Shown piece after piece: positions 51,553 through 61,383 of a stretch of DNA of 64,000 nt (positions are counted from its first letter, which is position 1; every line of letters begins with the position of its first letter). Below the pieces are notes generated by a model. It did not search any database and was not told the origin of the DNA. It saw nothing but the letters and a program-made list of their open reading frames with translations. The position numbers were made by a program, and so were the translations under genes. The DNA is from G965250275 sp965250275 (lineage in GTDB: Bacteria > Pseudomonadota > Alphaproteobacteria > Rhodobacterales > Rhodobacteraceae). The stretch is from the NCBI GenBank assembly GCA_965250275.1, contig OZ252297.1, positions 4,340,001 to 4,404,000 on the forward strand, written 5' to 3'.

Positions 51553-53067
51553 ATGATCGCACGCGCCTACACCGTCGCGTTTCAGGGCGTCGAAGCCCGC
51601 CTTGTCGAAGTGCAATGCGCCGTGACACCTGGCCTGCCGGCGTTTTCCGTGGTGGGCCTGCCTGACAAAGCCGTTTCCGAAGCGCGCGATCGGGTACGCA
51701 GCGCGCTGAACGCGATGGCCATCGCGCTTCCGTCCCGGCGTATCACCATCAATCTCTCTCCGGCTGATCTGCCCAAAGAGGGCAGTCATTTCGATCTGCC
51801 CATTGCGCTGGCGCTGCTGGCAGCCCTGGACATCATCCCGGCGGACGAAGCCGAGCGCGTCGTCGCGCTGGGGGAGTTGTCACTGGACGGCTCTCTGGTA
51901 CCCGTTCTGGGCGCGCTGCCAGCCGCGATGGCCGCCGCCGAAAGCGACCGGGCCTTGCTCTGCCCCGAGGGCTCGGGCGCCGAAGCCGCCTGGGTCGGGG
52001 CCACCCAGGTGATTGGTGCGGCGTCGCTGGGAGATGTGGTTCGGCACTACACTGGGCAGACTCCTCTGCCGCCCGCAGAGCCCGGGGAAGTTGCCGCTGC
52101 GCCAGCCAGCCGAGATCTGCGCGATGTCAAAGGGCAGGAACGCGCAAAGCGCGCTTTAGAGATCGCGGCAGCCGGCCGCCATCACCTCATCATGATCGGA
52201 TCTCCAGGCTCCGGCAAATCCATGCTGGCGGCCCGCATTCCGGGTATCCTGCCCCCGCTCACCGCGGCGGAAGCGCTTGAGACGTCTATGATCCAATCTT
52301 TGTGCGGTGTTCTGGATCAGGGCGGCATCAGCCGGGAGCGGCCCTTTCGCGAGCCGCACCACACTGCATCGATGGCTGCCATTGTCGGCGGCGGGCGCGG
52401 GGCCAAACCCGGCGAAATCTCACTGGCCCATAACGGGGTTCTGTTCATGGATGAGTTGCCCGAGTTTTCGCGCACCGTGCTGGAAACGCTGCGCCAACCG
52501 ATTGAAACCGGCGAGGTCATCGTGGCCCGGGCTAATGCCCATGTGAAATACCCCTGCCGGTTTATGCTGGTTGCCGCCGCCAACCCCTGCAAATGCGGAT
52601 ACCTCAGCGATCCGGCGCGGGCCTGCGCACGTGTTCCGGCCTGCGGCGACGACTATCTGGGTCGTATCTCCGGCCCATTGATGGACCGGTTTGACCTGCG
52701 CCTGGAAGTTCCGCCGGTCTCATTCACCGATCTGGACCTGCCTGCCAGCGGGGACTGTTCCGCCACAGTCGCGGCGCGTGTGCAGGCGGCGCGTGCGCTG
52801 CAACACCAACGCTACGCGGACCAACAGGATATGCGCCAAAACTCTGATGCCGAAGGGGATGTTTTACAGTCCATTGCCACGCCCGATGCCGAAGGTCGCG
52901 CGCTTTTGAATCGCGCAGCGGAGCGGTTCGGCCTGTCGGCCCGCGGATATCACCGCGTTCTGCGTGTTGCCCGTACCATTGCCGATCTGGAAGCCTCGGA
53001 CGATGTGCGCCGCCCACACGTGGCCGAAGCGCTCAGCTTTCGGATCACCGCTCGTGTGGCGGCCTGA
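51553..53067 (+). CDS. comM: ComM/YifB-family Mg-chelatase-like AAA+ ATPase
   Basis: A 504-residue hexameric helicase-like ATPase that promotes branch migration of incoming DNA during transformation. An N-terminal Lon-like domain (residues 1-170) contains VVGLPDKAVSEARDRVRSAL. The AAA+ domain has Walker A MIGSPGSGKSMLAARIPGIL, Walker B NGVLFMDELPEFSR and a zinc-like cysteine set CKCG...CARVPACGDDYL. The ATG start follows a TTAACCAT-containing region. Homologues in Rhodobacter capsulatus are needed to receive gene-transfer-agent DNA. Confidence 0.92.
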   Translation: MIARAYTVAFQGVEARLVEVQCAVTPGLPAFSVVGLPDKAVSEARDRVRSALNAMAIALPSRRITINLSPADLPKEGSHFDLPIALALLAALDIIPADEAERVVALGELSLDGSLVPVLGALPAAMAAAESDRALLCPEGSGAEAAWVGATQVIGAASLGDVVRHYTGQTPLPPAEPGEVAAAPASRDLRDVKGQERAKRALEIAAAGRHHLIMIGSPGSGKSMLAARIPGILPPLTAAEALETSMIQSLCGVLDQGGISRERPFREPHHTASMAAIVGGGRGAKPGEISLAHNGVLFMDELPEFSRTVLETLRQPIETGEVIVARANAHVKYPCRFMLVAAANPCKCGYLSDPARACARVPACGDDYLGRISGPLMDRFDLRLEVPPVSFTDLDLPASGDCSATVAARVQAARALQHQRYADQQDMRQNSDAEGDVLQSIATPDAEGRALLNRAAERFGLSARGYHRVLRVARTIADLEASDDVRRPHVAEALSFRITARVAA

Positions 53068-53075
53068 CCTTTGGC

Positions 53076-54011
53076 TCAGGCGAGACGGGCTTCAATCGCG
53101 TCCCAAATGCGGGCGGCCACGTTCACACCGTCAAATCGCTCCAGTTCCTGAATGCCGGTGGGAGACGTGACGTTGATTTCCGTCAGGTAGTCTCCAATCA
53201 CATCAATCCCGACGAAGACCTGGCCCTTCTCTTTCAGCAAAGGTCCAATCGCTGCGCAAATTTCGAGATCGCGGGCGTTCATCTCCACCTTTTCGGGCCT
53301 GCCGCCCACATGCATATTGGAACGTGTTTCCCCTTTGGCAGGAACCCGGTTGATCGCGCCAACCGGCTCACCATCCACCAGAATGACCCGTTTGTCGCCT
53401 TTGGCAACCGCAGGCAGGAACTTCTGTACGATCAGCGGCTCGCGGGAAAACCCGGTGAAAAGTTCATGCAGCGAACTGAGATTGCGATCATCCACATCCA
53501 GGCGGAACACACCCGCACCACCATTGCCGTAAAGCGGCTTGAGGATAATGTCCTGATGCTCGGCCTTGAACTCACGGATCGTGTCGAGATCGCGTGCGAT
53601 GGTTGTGGGAGGGGTCAGCTCGGGAAAGTCCAGCACCAACAGTTTCTCGGGATAGTTCCGCACCCAGAACGGGTTGTTCACCACCAGCGTCTGCGACGCG
53701 AGCCGGTCGAGCAGGTGGGTCGATGTGATGTAGTGCATATCAAATGGAGGGTCCTGACGCAGCCAAACTACATCTACATCTGACAGATCGATCTCGCGTC
53801 GTTCCCCTAGAATTGCCGGCGTGTCCGGCACCCTCTGGACCGTCATATCATGGCCGCGCGCGGTGATGCGCCCTTCCTGATAGGCCAGATGATCCGGCGC
53901 GTAGTAGAACAGCTCATGGCCGCGCGCCTGTGCCTCTTCGGCCAGACGGAAGCTGCTGTCGGCGTTAATGTCTACGTCCCCGATAGGGTCCATCTGAAAG
54001 GCAATTTTCAT
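53076..54011 (-). CDS. gshB: Glutathione synthetase
   Basis: A 311-residue ATP-grasp enzyme joining glycine to gamma-glutamylcysteine. Landmarks are the N-terminal MKIAFQMDPIGDVDINADSS, PPFDMHYITSTHLLDRL, ILKPLYGNGGAGVFRL and EINVTSPTGIQELERFDGVN. It lies last in the rsmI-yraN-gshB strand group, the arrangement common in proteobacteria. Confidence 0.97.
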   Translation of the reverse strand: MKIAFQMDPIGDVDINADSSFRLAEEAQARGHELFYYAPDHLAYQEGRITARGHDMTVQRVPDTPAILGERREIDLSDVDVVWLRQDPPFDMHYITSTHLLDRLASQTLVVNNPFWVRNYPEKLLVLDFPELTPPTTIARDLDTIREFKAEHQDIILKPLYGNGGAGVFRLDVDDRNLSSLHELFTGFSREPLIVQKFLPAVAKGDKRVILVDGEPVGAINRVPAKGETRSNMHVGGRPEKVEMNARDLEICAAIGPLLKEKGQVFVGIDVIGDYLTEINVTSPTGIQELERFDGVNVAARIWDAIEARLA

Positions 54012-54090
54012 CGCGCTGTCCTTCGTTTCCGCTGACTACATGACGCAGCGGCGCGGCAGGATCAATCACCGAAGCGCTCAGCGCCGGAAT

Positions 54091-54456
54091 TCAAACAGAA
54101 CCGAATGCATTCTCGATGATGCAAAAACGGCCGGTCCCGTCAGCGAACGCCGCGTCAAAGCGCGCGGGCGTCAGGGTGCCCGCAGGTTCGCCAGACAGAA
54201 AAGCCTCCGCAGAGAGGCAGGTGCGGGCCATCTGGCGGGGCGTGATCGGGTGCGATGCCTGATCCAGACTGCGACTTTGCTTGACCTCCACAAAAACCAC
54301 TTCTTCGCCCTTGCGCAGGATCAGGTCAATTTCGCCCCCCGGTCCACGCCATCGCTGCGCCACCAACCCATACCCGCGTCGCTGATAGTCTCTTGCGATT
54401 GCGTCCTCCGCCGCCAGGCCGGACAGGTGGTTGCGGCGTCCACGATCCTCTCGCAC
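54091..54456 (-). CDS. yraN: YraN-family endonuclease-like protein
   Basis: A 121-residue protein of the UPF0102 group with a PD-(D/E)XK-like core: GLAAEDAIARDYQRRGY, then GGEIDLILRKGEEVVFVEVK. The Asp in EID and Glu/Lys in VEVK are the catalytic-type residues. The start is GTG. The downstream end is set by the stop before gshB. The biochemical activity of the family is not established. It lies between rsmI and gshB. Confidence 0.87.
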   Translation of the reverse strand: MREDRGRRNHLSGLAAEDAIARDYQRRGYGLVAQRWRGPGGEIDLILRKGEEVVFVEVKQSRSLDQASHPITPRQMARTCLSAEAFLSGEPAGTLTPARFDAAFADGTGRFCIIENAFGSV

Positions 54457-54510
54457 AGCAGAAGCGCTGCGGGCATTTTGACCTTGCAGGTGTGGTTGTC
54501 GCGGGATCAG

Positions 54511-55371
54511 TCAGTCCTCTTTGTCGATCTTGATCGCCATCTGATACACCCGACGGCGCGGCACATCATGGGCGCGCGCGATCATGTCCGCCGCCTCTTT
54601 CACTGACAACGTCTGCAGGGCGCTACGCAAATCGCTTTCTAGATCGGCATCGTTAATTTTCTCTGAACGCCCACGATCAACGACAATCACCATTTCACCT
54701 TTCATCCGGCGCTCTTCAGCCGTTTCCGCCAGCGCGTCCAAGGGCCCGCGCATCACCTCTTCGAACTTCTTTGTCAGTTCCCGGCACAGGGCGGCGGGCC
54801 GCTGGGGGCCCAGAACCTGCGCCATATCTCTCAGGCTTGCCGCCAGCCTTTTGGGCGACTCGTAAAAGACGAGTGTCCCGGGAACATCGCGCAGCTCGGT
54901 CAAACGCGCGACCCTTTGGGTATGGCCCGAGGGCAAGAACCCGGTGAACAGGAACGTGTCAGTCGGAAGCCCCGCAACCACAAGTGCGGCGAGCAGCGCC
55001 GACGGTCCAGGCGCGGCGATCACGTTGTAACCTGCAGCGCCGGCCTCGCGGCTGAGGTCGTAGCCCGGATCCGCAACCAGCGGGGTTCCGGCTTCTGAGG
55101 CATACGCAACGGACCGTCCATCTTCCAGTGCCTGCATCAGATGTGCGCGGGCCGTACCGCTGCTATGATCGTGATAGGACACGATCCGGCGGTCGTTCAG
55201 AGGGACACCGTGGATCTCCATGAGGCGGCGCAGGCTACGGGTGTCTTCCGCGGCGATCACGTCGGCCGATGCCAGGATATCGAGTGTGCGAAGCGTGATA
55301 TCGCGCGCCGTTCCGATCGGAGTGGCCACGAGGTACAGCCCCGGCGGCAACCGGACCATCTGGTGATTCAA
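54511..55371 (-). CDS. rsmI: 16S rRNA (cytidine-1402-2'-O)-methyltransferase
   Basis: A 286-residue tetrapyrrole-methylase-fold enzyme that methylates the ribose of C1402. Landmarks are GLYLVATPIGTARDITLRTL, IAAEDTRSLRRLMEIHGV, YASEAGTPLVADPGYDL and FLFTGFLPSGHTQRVARL. It is divergent from the lpoA-like gene by 80 bases, and the order rsmI/lpoA/yraN parallels yraL-yraM-yraN of enterobacteria. Confidence 0.97.
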   Translation of the reverse strand: MNHQMVRLPPGLYLVATPIGTARDITLRTLDILASADVIAAEDTRSLRRLMEIHGVPLNDRRIVSYHDHSSGTARAHLMQALEDGRSVAYASEAGTPLVADPGYDLSREAGAAGYNVIAAPGPSALLAALVVAGLPTDTFLFTGFLPSGHTQRVARLTELRDVPGTLVFYESPKRLAASLRDMAQVLGPQRPAALCRELTKKFEEVMRGPLDALAETAEERRMKGEMVIVVDRGRSEKINDADLESDLRSALQTLSVKEAADMIARAHDVPRRRVYQMAIKIDKED

Positions 55372-55451
55372 AGCTGGACCCGCCCATTCTGACGTTTATG
55401 ATCCGGCTGACGCGGAGTGCATCCGCCGCCGAATACAGGAGTAACCCGCTT

Positions 55452-56630
55452 ATGTTTGCCGTTTTCCCTGCAGCCCGCAAGACAGCAATGCGCCTGCTTG
55501 GTGTTCTGGCCCTTGTCGCGCTGGCGGCCTGTGACACCGTACCAGGGGCCAATACAGGCGGGCCCAGTATCGATGCCGGGGCACCGGTGACCGTCGCGCT
55601 GCTGGTTCCGCGTGGTTCGGGACAGGCCGGAGACGCTCTGTTGGCACAAAACCTTGAAAACGCGGCCAGACTGGCGATCACCGATCTGCAAGGCGCCCAG
55701 ATCGACCTGCAGGTCTATGACACTGCAGGCAATGCGCAACTTGCGGCTGCCAAGGCGGTCGAAGCGGCGGACGCGGGCGCGCAGATCATACTTGGACCGC
55801 TCTACGCCGAAGCGGCAAACGCCGTAGGCGTGGCAGTTGCAAACCGCAATATCAACGTTCTGGCCTTTTCCAACAACACGACGATCGCGGGTGGCAATGT
55901 GTTTGTTCTGGGACAGACATTTGACACGGCCGCACAACGCCTGACCTCCTATGCGGCGCGTCAGGGCAAGGGCAATATGGTCGTGGTCCACGGCACGGAC
56001 TTGTCCGGAGAGTTGGGGAAATCCGCGATTCAGCGCGCCATTGCCGGCTCGCCCGCCAATCTGGTTGGGTCGGTTCCCTATGATCTGTCCCAGCAAAGCG
56101 TGATCGCAACGGTGCCGCAGGTGCGGGACGCTGTGACGAACGGGGGCGCAAACTCCATCTTCCTGACCGCGACCACCGCTGGCGCGCTGCCGCTCTTTAC
56201 ACAGTTGCTGCCAGAAGCGGGCCTGACCGCCGAGACAACGCAGTACATTGGCCTCACACGCTGGGACATCCCGCCACAAACGCTTGAGCTCCCCGGAGTG
56301 CAAGGAGGGTGGTTTGCGTTGCCCGATCCCGCCAAAGCACAACTCTTTCGATCGCGTTATCAAGCTGCCTATGGGGATAGCCCTCATCCGATCGCCGGTC
56401 TGGGATATGATGGCATTGCAGCGATCGGCGCACTGGTTGCGTCCGGAAACTCGAACGCGTTGACAGGTGCTGCCCTGACTCAAAGTGCTGGTTTCCAAGG
56501 TGTGGGCGGCATTTTCCGGCTCTTGCCAAACGGTACTAATCAGCGTGGGCTGGCGATCGCGACAATTCAGAACAGACAGGTGGTGGTGATTGACCCGGCC
56601 CCAACAAGCTTCTCGGGTGCTGGCCTCTGA
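55452..56630 (+). CDS. Penicillin-binding-protein activator, LpoA-like lipoprotein
   Basis: A 392-residue lipoprotein. The signal peptide ends in a lipobox (ALAAC, Cys27), giving an outer-membrane anchor. The mature part has a periplasmic-binding-protein fold: APVTVALLVPRGSGQAGDAL, GAQIILGPLYAEAANAVGVA and IAGLGYDGIAAIGAL. In enterobacteria LpoA activates PBP1A; here the N-terminal TPR domain of LpoA is absent, so the role is by homology of the C-terminal domain only. AGGAG precedes the ATG. The end overlaps glnD by 41 bases. Confidence 0.82.
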   Translation: MFAVFPAARKTAMRLLGVLALVALAACDTVPGANTGGPSIDAGAPVTVALLVPRGSGQAGDALLAQNLENAARLAITDLQGAQIDLQVYDTAGNAQLAAAKAVEAADAGAQIILGPLYAEAANAVGVAVANRNINVLAFSNNTTIAGGNVFVLGQTFDTAAQRLTSYAARQGKGNMVVVHGTDLSGELGKSAIQRAIAGSPANLVGSVPYDLSQQSVIATVPQVRDAVTNGGANSIFLTATTAGALPLFTQLLPEAGLTAETTQYIGLTRWDIPPQTLELPGVQGGWFALPDPAKAQLFRSRYQAAYGDSPHPIAGLGYDGIAAIGALVASGNSNALTGAALTQSAGFQGVGGIFRLLPNGTNQRGLAIATIQNRQVVVIDPAPTSFSGAGL

Positions 56631-59415
56631 GCTGTCGCTGACAGACCCGGCCAGCCCGACTCCTTCCGGGCCGCTGATCTGTGAGCGCTCCGACCTCTTT
56701 GATGGCAACGCGGTGCGTCGGCAGATCGATGCCGCCGCGCACGAGAGTGATGGCAGCGCCCTAAGACAGGAATGCGTACGGATTTTGAGGCAGGCCAAGG
56801 ACGCCGGCAGGCAGGCCATCGCCGATGCTTTCATGGATCAGCCTTTTGCGGCGCGGCCTCTGACAAGGTCTTATACCTATCTGACCGATGGGCTGGTGAT
56901 GTCAGCGCTCTATGCAGCGCGCACGTATCTGCATCCGCTGCCCAACCCGACGTCGGGTGAACGTCTCGCGCTGATTGCGGTGGGCGGTTATGGGCGGGGC
57001 GAAATGGCACCGTATTCGGACGTCGATCTGTTGTTTCTGACGCCTTACAAGATCACGGCCTGGGCTGAGAGCGTCATCGAGTCGATGCTCTACATACTCT
57101 GGGACATCAAACTGAAAGTCGGCCATGCCAGCCGAACCATCAAGGATTGTGTCCGCCTGGGCACCGAGGATTTCACGATTCGTACGGCGCTGCTCGAACA
57201 TAGGTTTCTGGCGGGCCACGCACCGCTCGCAGCGGAACTGGATGAACAGCTCCACAAAGACCTCTTCACCGGAACCGGGCGCGACTTCATCGAGGCGAAA
57301 CTTGAAGAGCGGGAGAAACGACATCAGCGCTACGGTGCGCGTTACATGGTCGAACCCAATGTGAAAGAGGGCAAGGGTGGCCTGCGCGACCTTCAATCGC
57401 TGTTCTGGATCGCCAAATACATCCACGGTGTCGACGATGCTGCCGAACTGGTACCACTGGGCGTCTTCAGGCCGGAAGAATTTGCGCGCTTCGTGCAGGC
57501 CGAAGACTTTCTATGGGCTGTTCGCGCGCATTTGCACCTGATCACTGGGCGCGCCACCGAGCAGCTTAGCTTTGATATGCAGGTCGATGTGGCCCGCCGG
57601 ATGGGCTACAAGGACAGCGTGGCCCGGCGCGGCGTCGAAATTTTCATGCAAGACTATTTTCGGCATGCCACCGCCGTCGGTGACCTGACCCGGATCTTCC
57701 TGACCGAGCTCGAGGCGACGCATGTCAAAAGCGAACCGTTGCTGACCCGGATTTTCAGACGCAAGCCGCAGGTCAAAGCAGGCTATGCGATGATCCACAA
57801 CCGGTTGGGTCTGGAAGATGCTGACGCGTTTCTTGCAGACAAACTGAACATGTTGCGCCTGTTCGAAGAAGGCCTCCGCACCGGGATGCTGATCCATCCT
57901 GAAGCCATGCGACTGGTCACTGCCAACCTGCACCTGATCGACGACGACATGCGCAACGATCCCGAGGCGCGGCGCATCTTCCTCGATCTGTTGTTGAAGC
58001 ATGGCAATCCTGAACGCGCGCTGCGCCGGATGAACGAGCTGGGCGTGTTGGCGGCGTTTCTGCCCGAATTCGAGCCCATCGTGGCGATGATGCAGTTCAA
58101 CATGTATCACAGCTACACCGTCGACGAGCATATCATTCAGTGTATCGCCCAACTGGCGATGATCGAACGGGAAGAACTGGTCGAGGACCTGCCGGTTGCG
58201 TCTGGCATCCTGAAAACCGGCGTCAATCGCAAGGTGCTTTATGTCGCGCTGCTGCTGCATGACATCGCCAAGGGCCGCGCCGAAGACCACTCGATTCTGG
58301 GCGCGCAAATCGCACGCAAGGTTGCGCCGCGGCTGGGCCTGAGCAAAACCGAAAGCGAAACTGTCGAGTGGCTGGTGCGCTACCATCTGCTGATGTCGGA
58401 TATGGCGCAGAAGCGCGACATTGCAGACCCCCGCACCGTCCGCGACTTCTGCAAAGCTGTGCAGACCGTGAAACGTCTGGATCTGCTTTGTGTGCTAACG
58501 GTTTGCGATATCCGCGGCGTGGGTCCACAGACCTGGAACAACTGGAAGGCTGCCCTGATCCGGGCTTTGTACCGGCAGACCAAACGTGCGCTTGAAACCG
58601 GGATGGAAGACCTCAATCGCGAAAACCGGGGGGCCGAAGCGAAAAAGCTACTACGCGCGCAGCTACCGGACTGGACAAAAGGCGATCTGAAAACCGAAAC
58701 GGCTCGGCATTACGATCCCTACTGGCAGGGTCTGCATGTCACCGCACATGTTGTCTTTGCGCGGCTGCTGCGTGATCTGGAGGCTTCGGGCGATCCAGCC
58801 GAGATCCTGATCGACCTGCATCCTGACGAAGATCGCGATGCGACCCGCGCCTGCATCGTGATGGCCGATCACCCGGGCATCTTTGCGAGACTGACGGGCG
58901 CGCTCGCGCTTGTGGGGGCCAACGTTGTCGACGCGCGCAGCTACACGACCAAGGACGGATTTGTTACCGGGGCCTTCTGGATTCAGGATCGCGACGGGGC
59001 ACCCTATGAGGCGGCGCGATTGCCCCGGCTGACACAGATGATTCACAAGACGCTGAAAGGGCAGGTCGTCGCTCGTGAGGCGCTGAAATCGCGCGACAAG
59101 ATCAAGAAACGCGAACGCGCCTTCACAGTCCCCACACATATCACCTTCGACAACGAAGGGTCGGACATCTACACCATCATCGAGGTGGATACCCGTGATC
59201 GTCCGGGTCTGCTCTACGATCTGGCGCGCACGCTGGCGGACTCAAACGTGTACATCGCGAATGCCGTCATTGCGACCTATGGCGAACAGGTCGTTGATAC
59301 ATTCTACGTCAAAGACATGTTCGGGCTGAAGTACTATGCCGCGTCCAAGCAGAAATCGCTGGAAAACAAACTGCGTGACGCAATCGAAGCTGGCGCAAAA
59401 CGCGCAGACGATTAA
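56590..59415 (+). CDS. glnD: [Protein-PII] uridylyltransferase / uridylyl-removing enzyme
   Basis: A 941-residue bifunctional nitrogen sensor that modifies PII according to glutamine. The nucleotidyltransferase domain has AVGGYGRGEMAPYSDVDLLF; the HD phosphohydrolase has VALLLHDIAKGRAEDHSILG; two ACT domains lie at the C-terminus (AGIFARLTGALALVGA-type and RPGLLYDLARTLADSNVYIA). The TTG start at 56590 has a GGTGG run before it; a GTG at 56617 is an alternative. The gene overlaps the upstream lipoprotein gene. The order glnD-murJ is common in Rhodobacterales. Confidence 0.96.
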   Translation: MTRPQQASRVLASELSLTDPASPTPSGPLICERSDLFDGNAVRRQIDAAAHESDGSALRQECVRILRQAKDAGRQAIADAFMDQPFAARPLTRSYTYLTDGLVMSALYAARTYLHPLPNPTSGERLALIAVGGYGRGEMAPYSDVDLLFLTPYKITAWAESVIESMLYILWDIKLKVGHASRTIKDCVRLGTEDFTIRTALLEHRFLAGHAPLAAELDEQLHKDLFTGTGRDFIEAKLEEREKRHQRYGARYMVEPNVKEGKGGLRDLQSLFWIAKYIHGVDDAAELVPLGVFRPEEFARFVQAEDFLWAVRAHLHLITGRATEQLSFDMQVDVARRMGYKDSVARRGVEIFMQDYFRHATAVGDLTRIFLTELEATHVKSEPLLTRIFRRKPQVKAGYAMIHNRLGLEDADAFLADKLNMLRLFEEGLRTGMLIHPEAMRLVTANLHLIDDDMRNDPEARRIFLDLLLKHGNPERALRRMNELGVLAAFLPEFEPIVAMMQFNMYHSYTVDEHIIQCIAQLAMIEREELVEDLPVASGILKTGVNRKVLYVALLLHDIAKGRAEDHSILGAQIARKVAPRLGLSKTESETVEWLVRYHLLMSDMAQKRDIADPRTVRDFCKAVQTVKRLDLLCVLTVCDIRGVGPQTWNNWKAALIRALYRQTKRALETGMEDLNRENRGAEAKKLLRAQLPDWTKGDLKTETARHYDPYWQGLHVTAHVVFARLLRDLEASGDPAEILIDLHPDEDRDATRACIVMADHPGIFARLTGALALVGANVVDARSYTTKDGFVTGAFWIQDRDGAPYEAARLPRLTQMIHKTLKGQVVAREALKSRDKIKKRERAFTVPTHITFDNEGSDIYTIIEVDTRDRPGLLYDLARTLADSNVYIANAVIATYGEQVVDTFYVKDMFGLKYYAASKQKSLENKLRDAIEAGAKRADD

Positions 59416-59423
59416 CTTTGCCC

Positions 59424-59441
59424 GCGGCGCCTTCGCTGGCG
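59424..59441 (+). other. Short hairpin after glnD
   Basis: GGCGCC-6-GGCGCC, without a T-run. It is followed by the ten-base palindrome ATTCGCGAAT at 59444-59453. The rest of the 201-base gap up to murJ shows no gene. Confidence 0.3.
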
Positions 59442-59616
59442 CCTCATTCGCGAATGGGTTGAAGGGTGTAAGCTACGCGGTTTGCCCAAGAAGACACCTT
59501 GCGTGACTTTTGCGAGTCATGCGGCTTTCGCCACGCGCGCGAACCCGCTAAGGCTGAGGTGAGAGCAGTCCAAACAAGGCAGTGTCAGACTTGATCCCTG
59601 TCACACAGGCCACGCC

Positions 59617-61209
59617 ATGAAACCCATCCGTCTGATGGCCGGCTTCTTTACCGTGGGCGTCTGGACACTGGCCAGCCGTGTGCTGGGCTTTGTGCGTGAC
59701 ATCTTTATGGCCAGTTATCTCGGCACCGGTCCGGTGGCCGAAGCCTTTCTGGTTGCCTTCAGCTTGCCGAACATGTTCCGCCGCTTCTTTGCCGAAGGGG
59801 CATTCAACACCGCCTTCGTGCCGCTGTTTTCAAAAAAGCTCGAAACCGGCGAAGCGCCAGAGGCGTTTGCACGGGATGCTTTTGCCGGATTGGCGAGCGT
59901 CCTGATTGTCGTGACGCTCCTGGCGCAACTGTGCATGCCATGGCTGGTTCTGGCGATGGCAGCCGGTTTTGCCGGGGATGTACGCTTTGGTCTGGCGGTG
60001 GATTTCGGACGCATCGCATTTGCCTATATCTTTTTCATCTCTCTGGCGGCCCTGCTGTCCGGGGTGCTCAATGCCACCGGCAGATTTGCAGCCGCCGCCG
60101 CCGCACCGGTCCTGCTGAATGTCATCCTCATCGCCACATTGATGCTGGCCGAAACTGGCGTCCTTGAAGATATAGTCGTGATCGATGCGGTTTTAGGCGC
60201 AGACCTGACCGGACTGCATCACGGAACGCTGCTGGTTTGGGGCGTTCTGGTTGCCGGCGCCGCCCAGATGGCATTGGTCTGGTGGGCCGCAAAGCAGGCT
60301 GGCTTTGCCTTGCGACCGACCTGGCCTCGCCTGACCCCGGAGCTCAAACGCCTGGCGATCATCGCAGGACCGGCGATGCTGGCGGGCGGAGTGGTTCAGA
60401 TCAACCTGCTGGTCGGGCGGCAGGTCGCCAGCTTCTTCGATGGTGCAATCGCCTGGCTCAGCTATGCCGACCGTCTCTATCAACTGCCCCTGGGCGTGGT
60501 CGGCATCGCCATTGGCATCGTCCTTCTGCCGGACCTGTCCCGCCGTCTCGCCTCAAGTGATAATGCGGGCGCCCGCGGAGCACTCAGCCGGGCGGCAGAG
60601 GTCTCCATGGCCCTGACCATCCCCTCTGCCGTCGCGCTGATCGTCATTCCGGTCCCATTGATCTCGGTTCTCTTTGAGCGTGGTGCCTTCACAGCCGCGG
60701 ACTCGGCTTCCACGGCGCTGGCCGTCGCGGTGTATGGGGCGGGTTTGCCAGCCTTCGTCCTGCAAAAGGTGCTACAACCACTCTACTTCGCCCGAGAGGA
60801 CACCCGCACACCGTTTCGGTACGCTCTGGTGGCGATGTGCGTTAATGCCGCAGTGGCTATCATTCTGGCGATGTTGATCGGATTTATCGGCGCCGCCATC
60901 GGAACGGTGATTGCTGGTTGGGTCATGGTCGTTCTGCTCGCGCGCGGCGCCCGGCGGATGGGTGAAGTGGCCCAATTTGACGACCGCTTTCGGCAAAGGC
61001 TCGGGCGGATTGTCGTTGCGGCGGTCGTGATGGGAATGGCCCTTTGGGTGGGGGCGCAAGCCTTGCAAACATGGCTGGAGACGGCCGGTTTGCGATATCT
61101 CGCGCTCGCGATTCTGATCCTGCTTGGCATGTTTGTGTACTTCGGAGCAGGACATCTGCTCGGGGCCTTTCGCCTCTCAGATTTCCGGCGTGCGATGCGG
61201 CGCAGCTAA
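59617..61209 (+). CDS. murJ: Lipid II flippase MurJ
   Basis: A 530-residue MOP-superfamily protein with about fourteen helices. It moves lipid II across the inner membrane. Landmarks are LASRVLGFVRDIFMASYLGT, AFLVAFSLPNMFRRFFAEGA and FNTAFVPLFSKKLETGEAPE in the N-terminal half, and GVVQINLLVGRQVASFFDGA in the second half. All conserved basic residues (for example the early RDIF and FRRFF) are in place. It is downstream of glnD on the same strand. Confidence 0.96.
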   Translation: MKPIRLMAGFFTVGVWTLASRVLGFVRDIFMASYLGTGPVAEAFLVAFSLPNMFRRFFAEGAFNTAFVPLFSKKLETGEAPEAFARDAFAGLASVLIVVTLLAQLCMPWLVLAMAAGFAGDVRFGLAVDFGRIAFAYIFFISLAALLSGVLNATGRFAAAAAAPVLLNVILIATLMLAETGVLEDIVVIDAVLGADLTGLHHGTLLVWGVLVAGAAQMALVWWAAKQAGFALRPTWPRLTPELKRLAIIAGPAMLAGGVVQINLLVGRQVASFFDGAIAWLSYADRLYQLPLGVVGIAIGIVLLPDLSRRLASSDNAGARGALSRAAEVSMALTIPSAVALIVIPVPLISVLFERGAFTAADSASTALAVAVYGAGLPAFVLQKVLQPLYFAREDTRTPFRYALVAMCVNAAVAIILAMLIGFIGAAIGTVIAGWVMVVLLARGARRMGEVAQFDDRFRQRLGRIVVAAVVMGMALWVGAQALQTWLETAGLRYLALAILILLGMFVYFGAGHLLGAFRLSDFRRAMRRS

Positions 61210-61299
61210 CCACGCCAGACGCGCCGACTTTTGCTCCGCTCGACAGCTGCCACCCGAGGCGGGTCGTTCAATGCAGCCGATAAGCATACTCATCTATAT

Positions 61300-61323
61300 T
61301 GACTAACCAGACAAAAATAGTCA
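61300..61323. promoter_or_regulatory. Inverted repeat upstream of porin-like gene
   Basis: TGACTA-12-TAGTCA, spacer rich in A. It lies about 60 bases before the porin start, in the likely promoter region. An operator role is only a possibility. Confidence 0.3.
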
Positions 61324-61383
61324 GGTAATGTGAGATGCGCCAGCACCCTAGCCAGCGGAAACGCTCAGATAGGGACACCTGGC

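Noticed and set aside
55368..56834. A 488-codon open frame on the minus strand opposite the LpoA-like gene and glnD start
   Set aside because: It lies antisense to two well-supported genes, has no recognisable motif, and its composition (Arg, Gln and Cys rich) is typical of a shadow frame in GC-rich DNA.
61299..61331. A sigma-70 promoter (TTGACT and TAATGT) for the porin-like gene
   Set aside because: The spacing of 21 bases is too long, so only the inverted repeat is reported.
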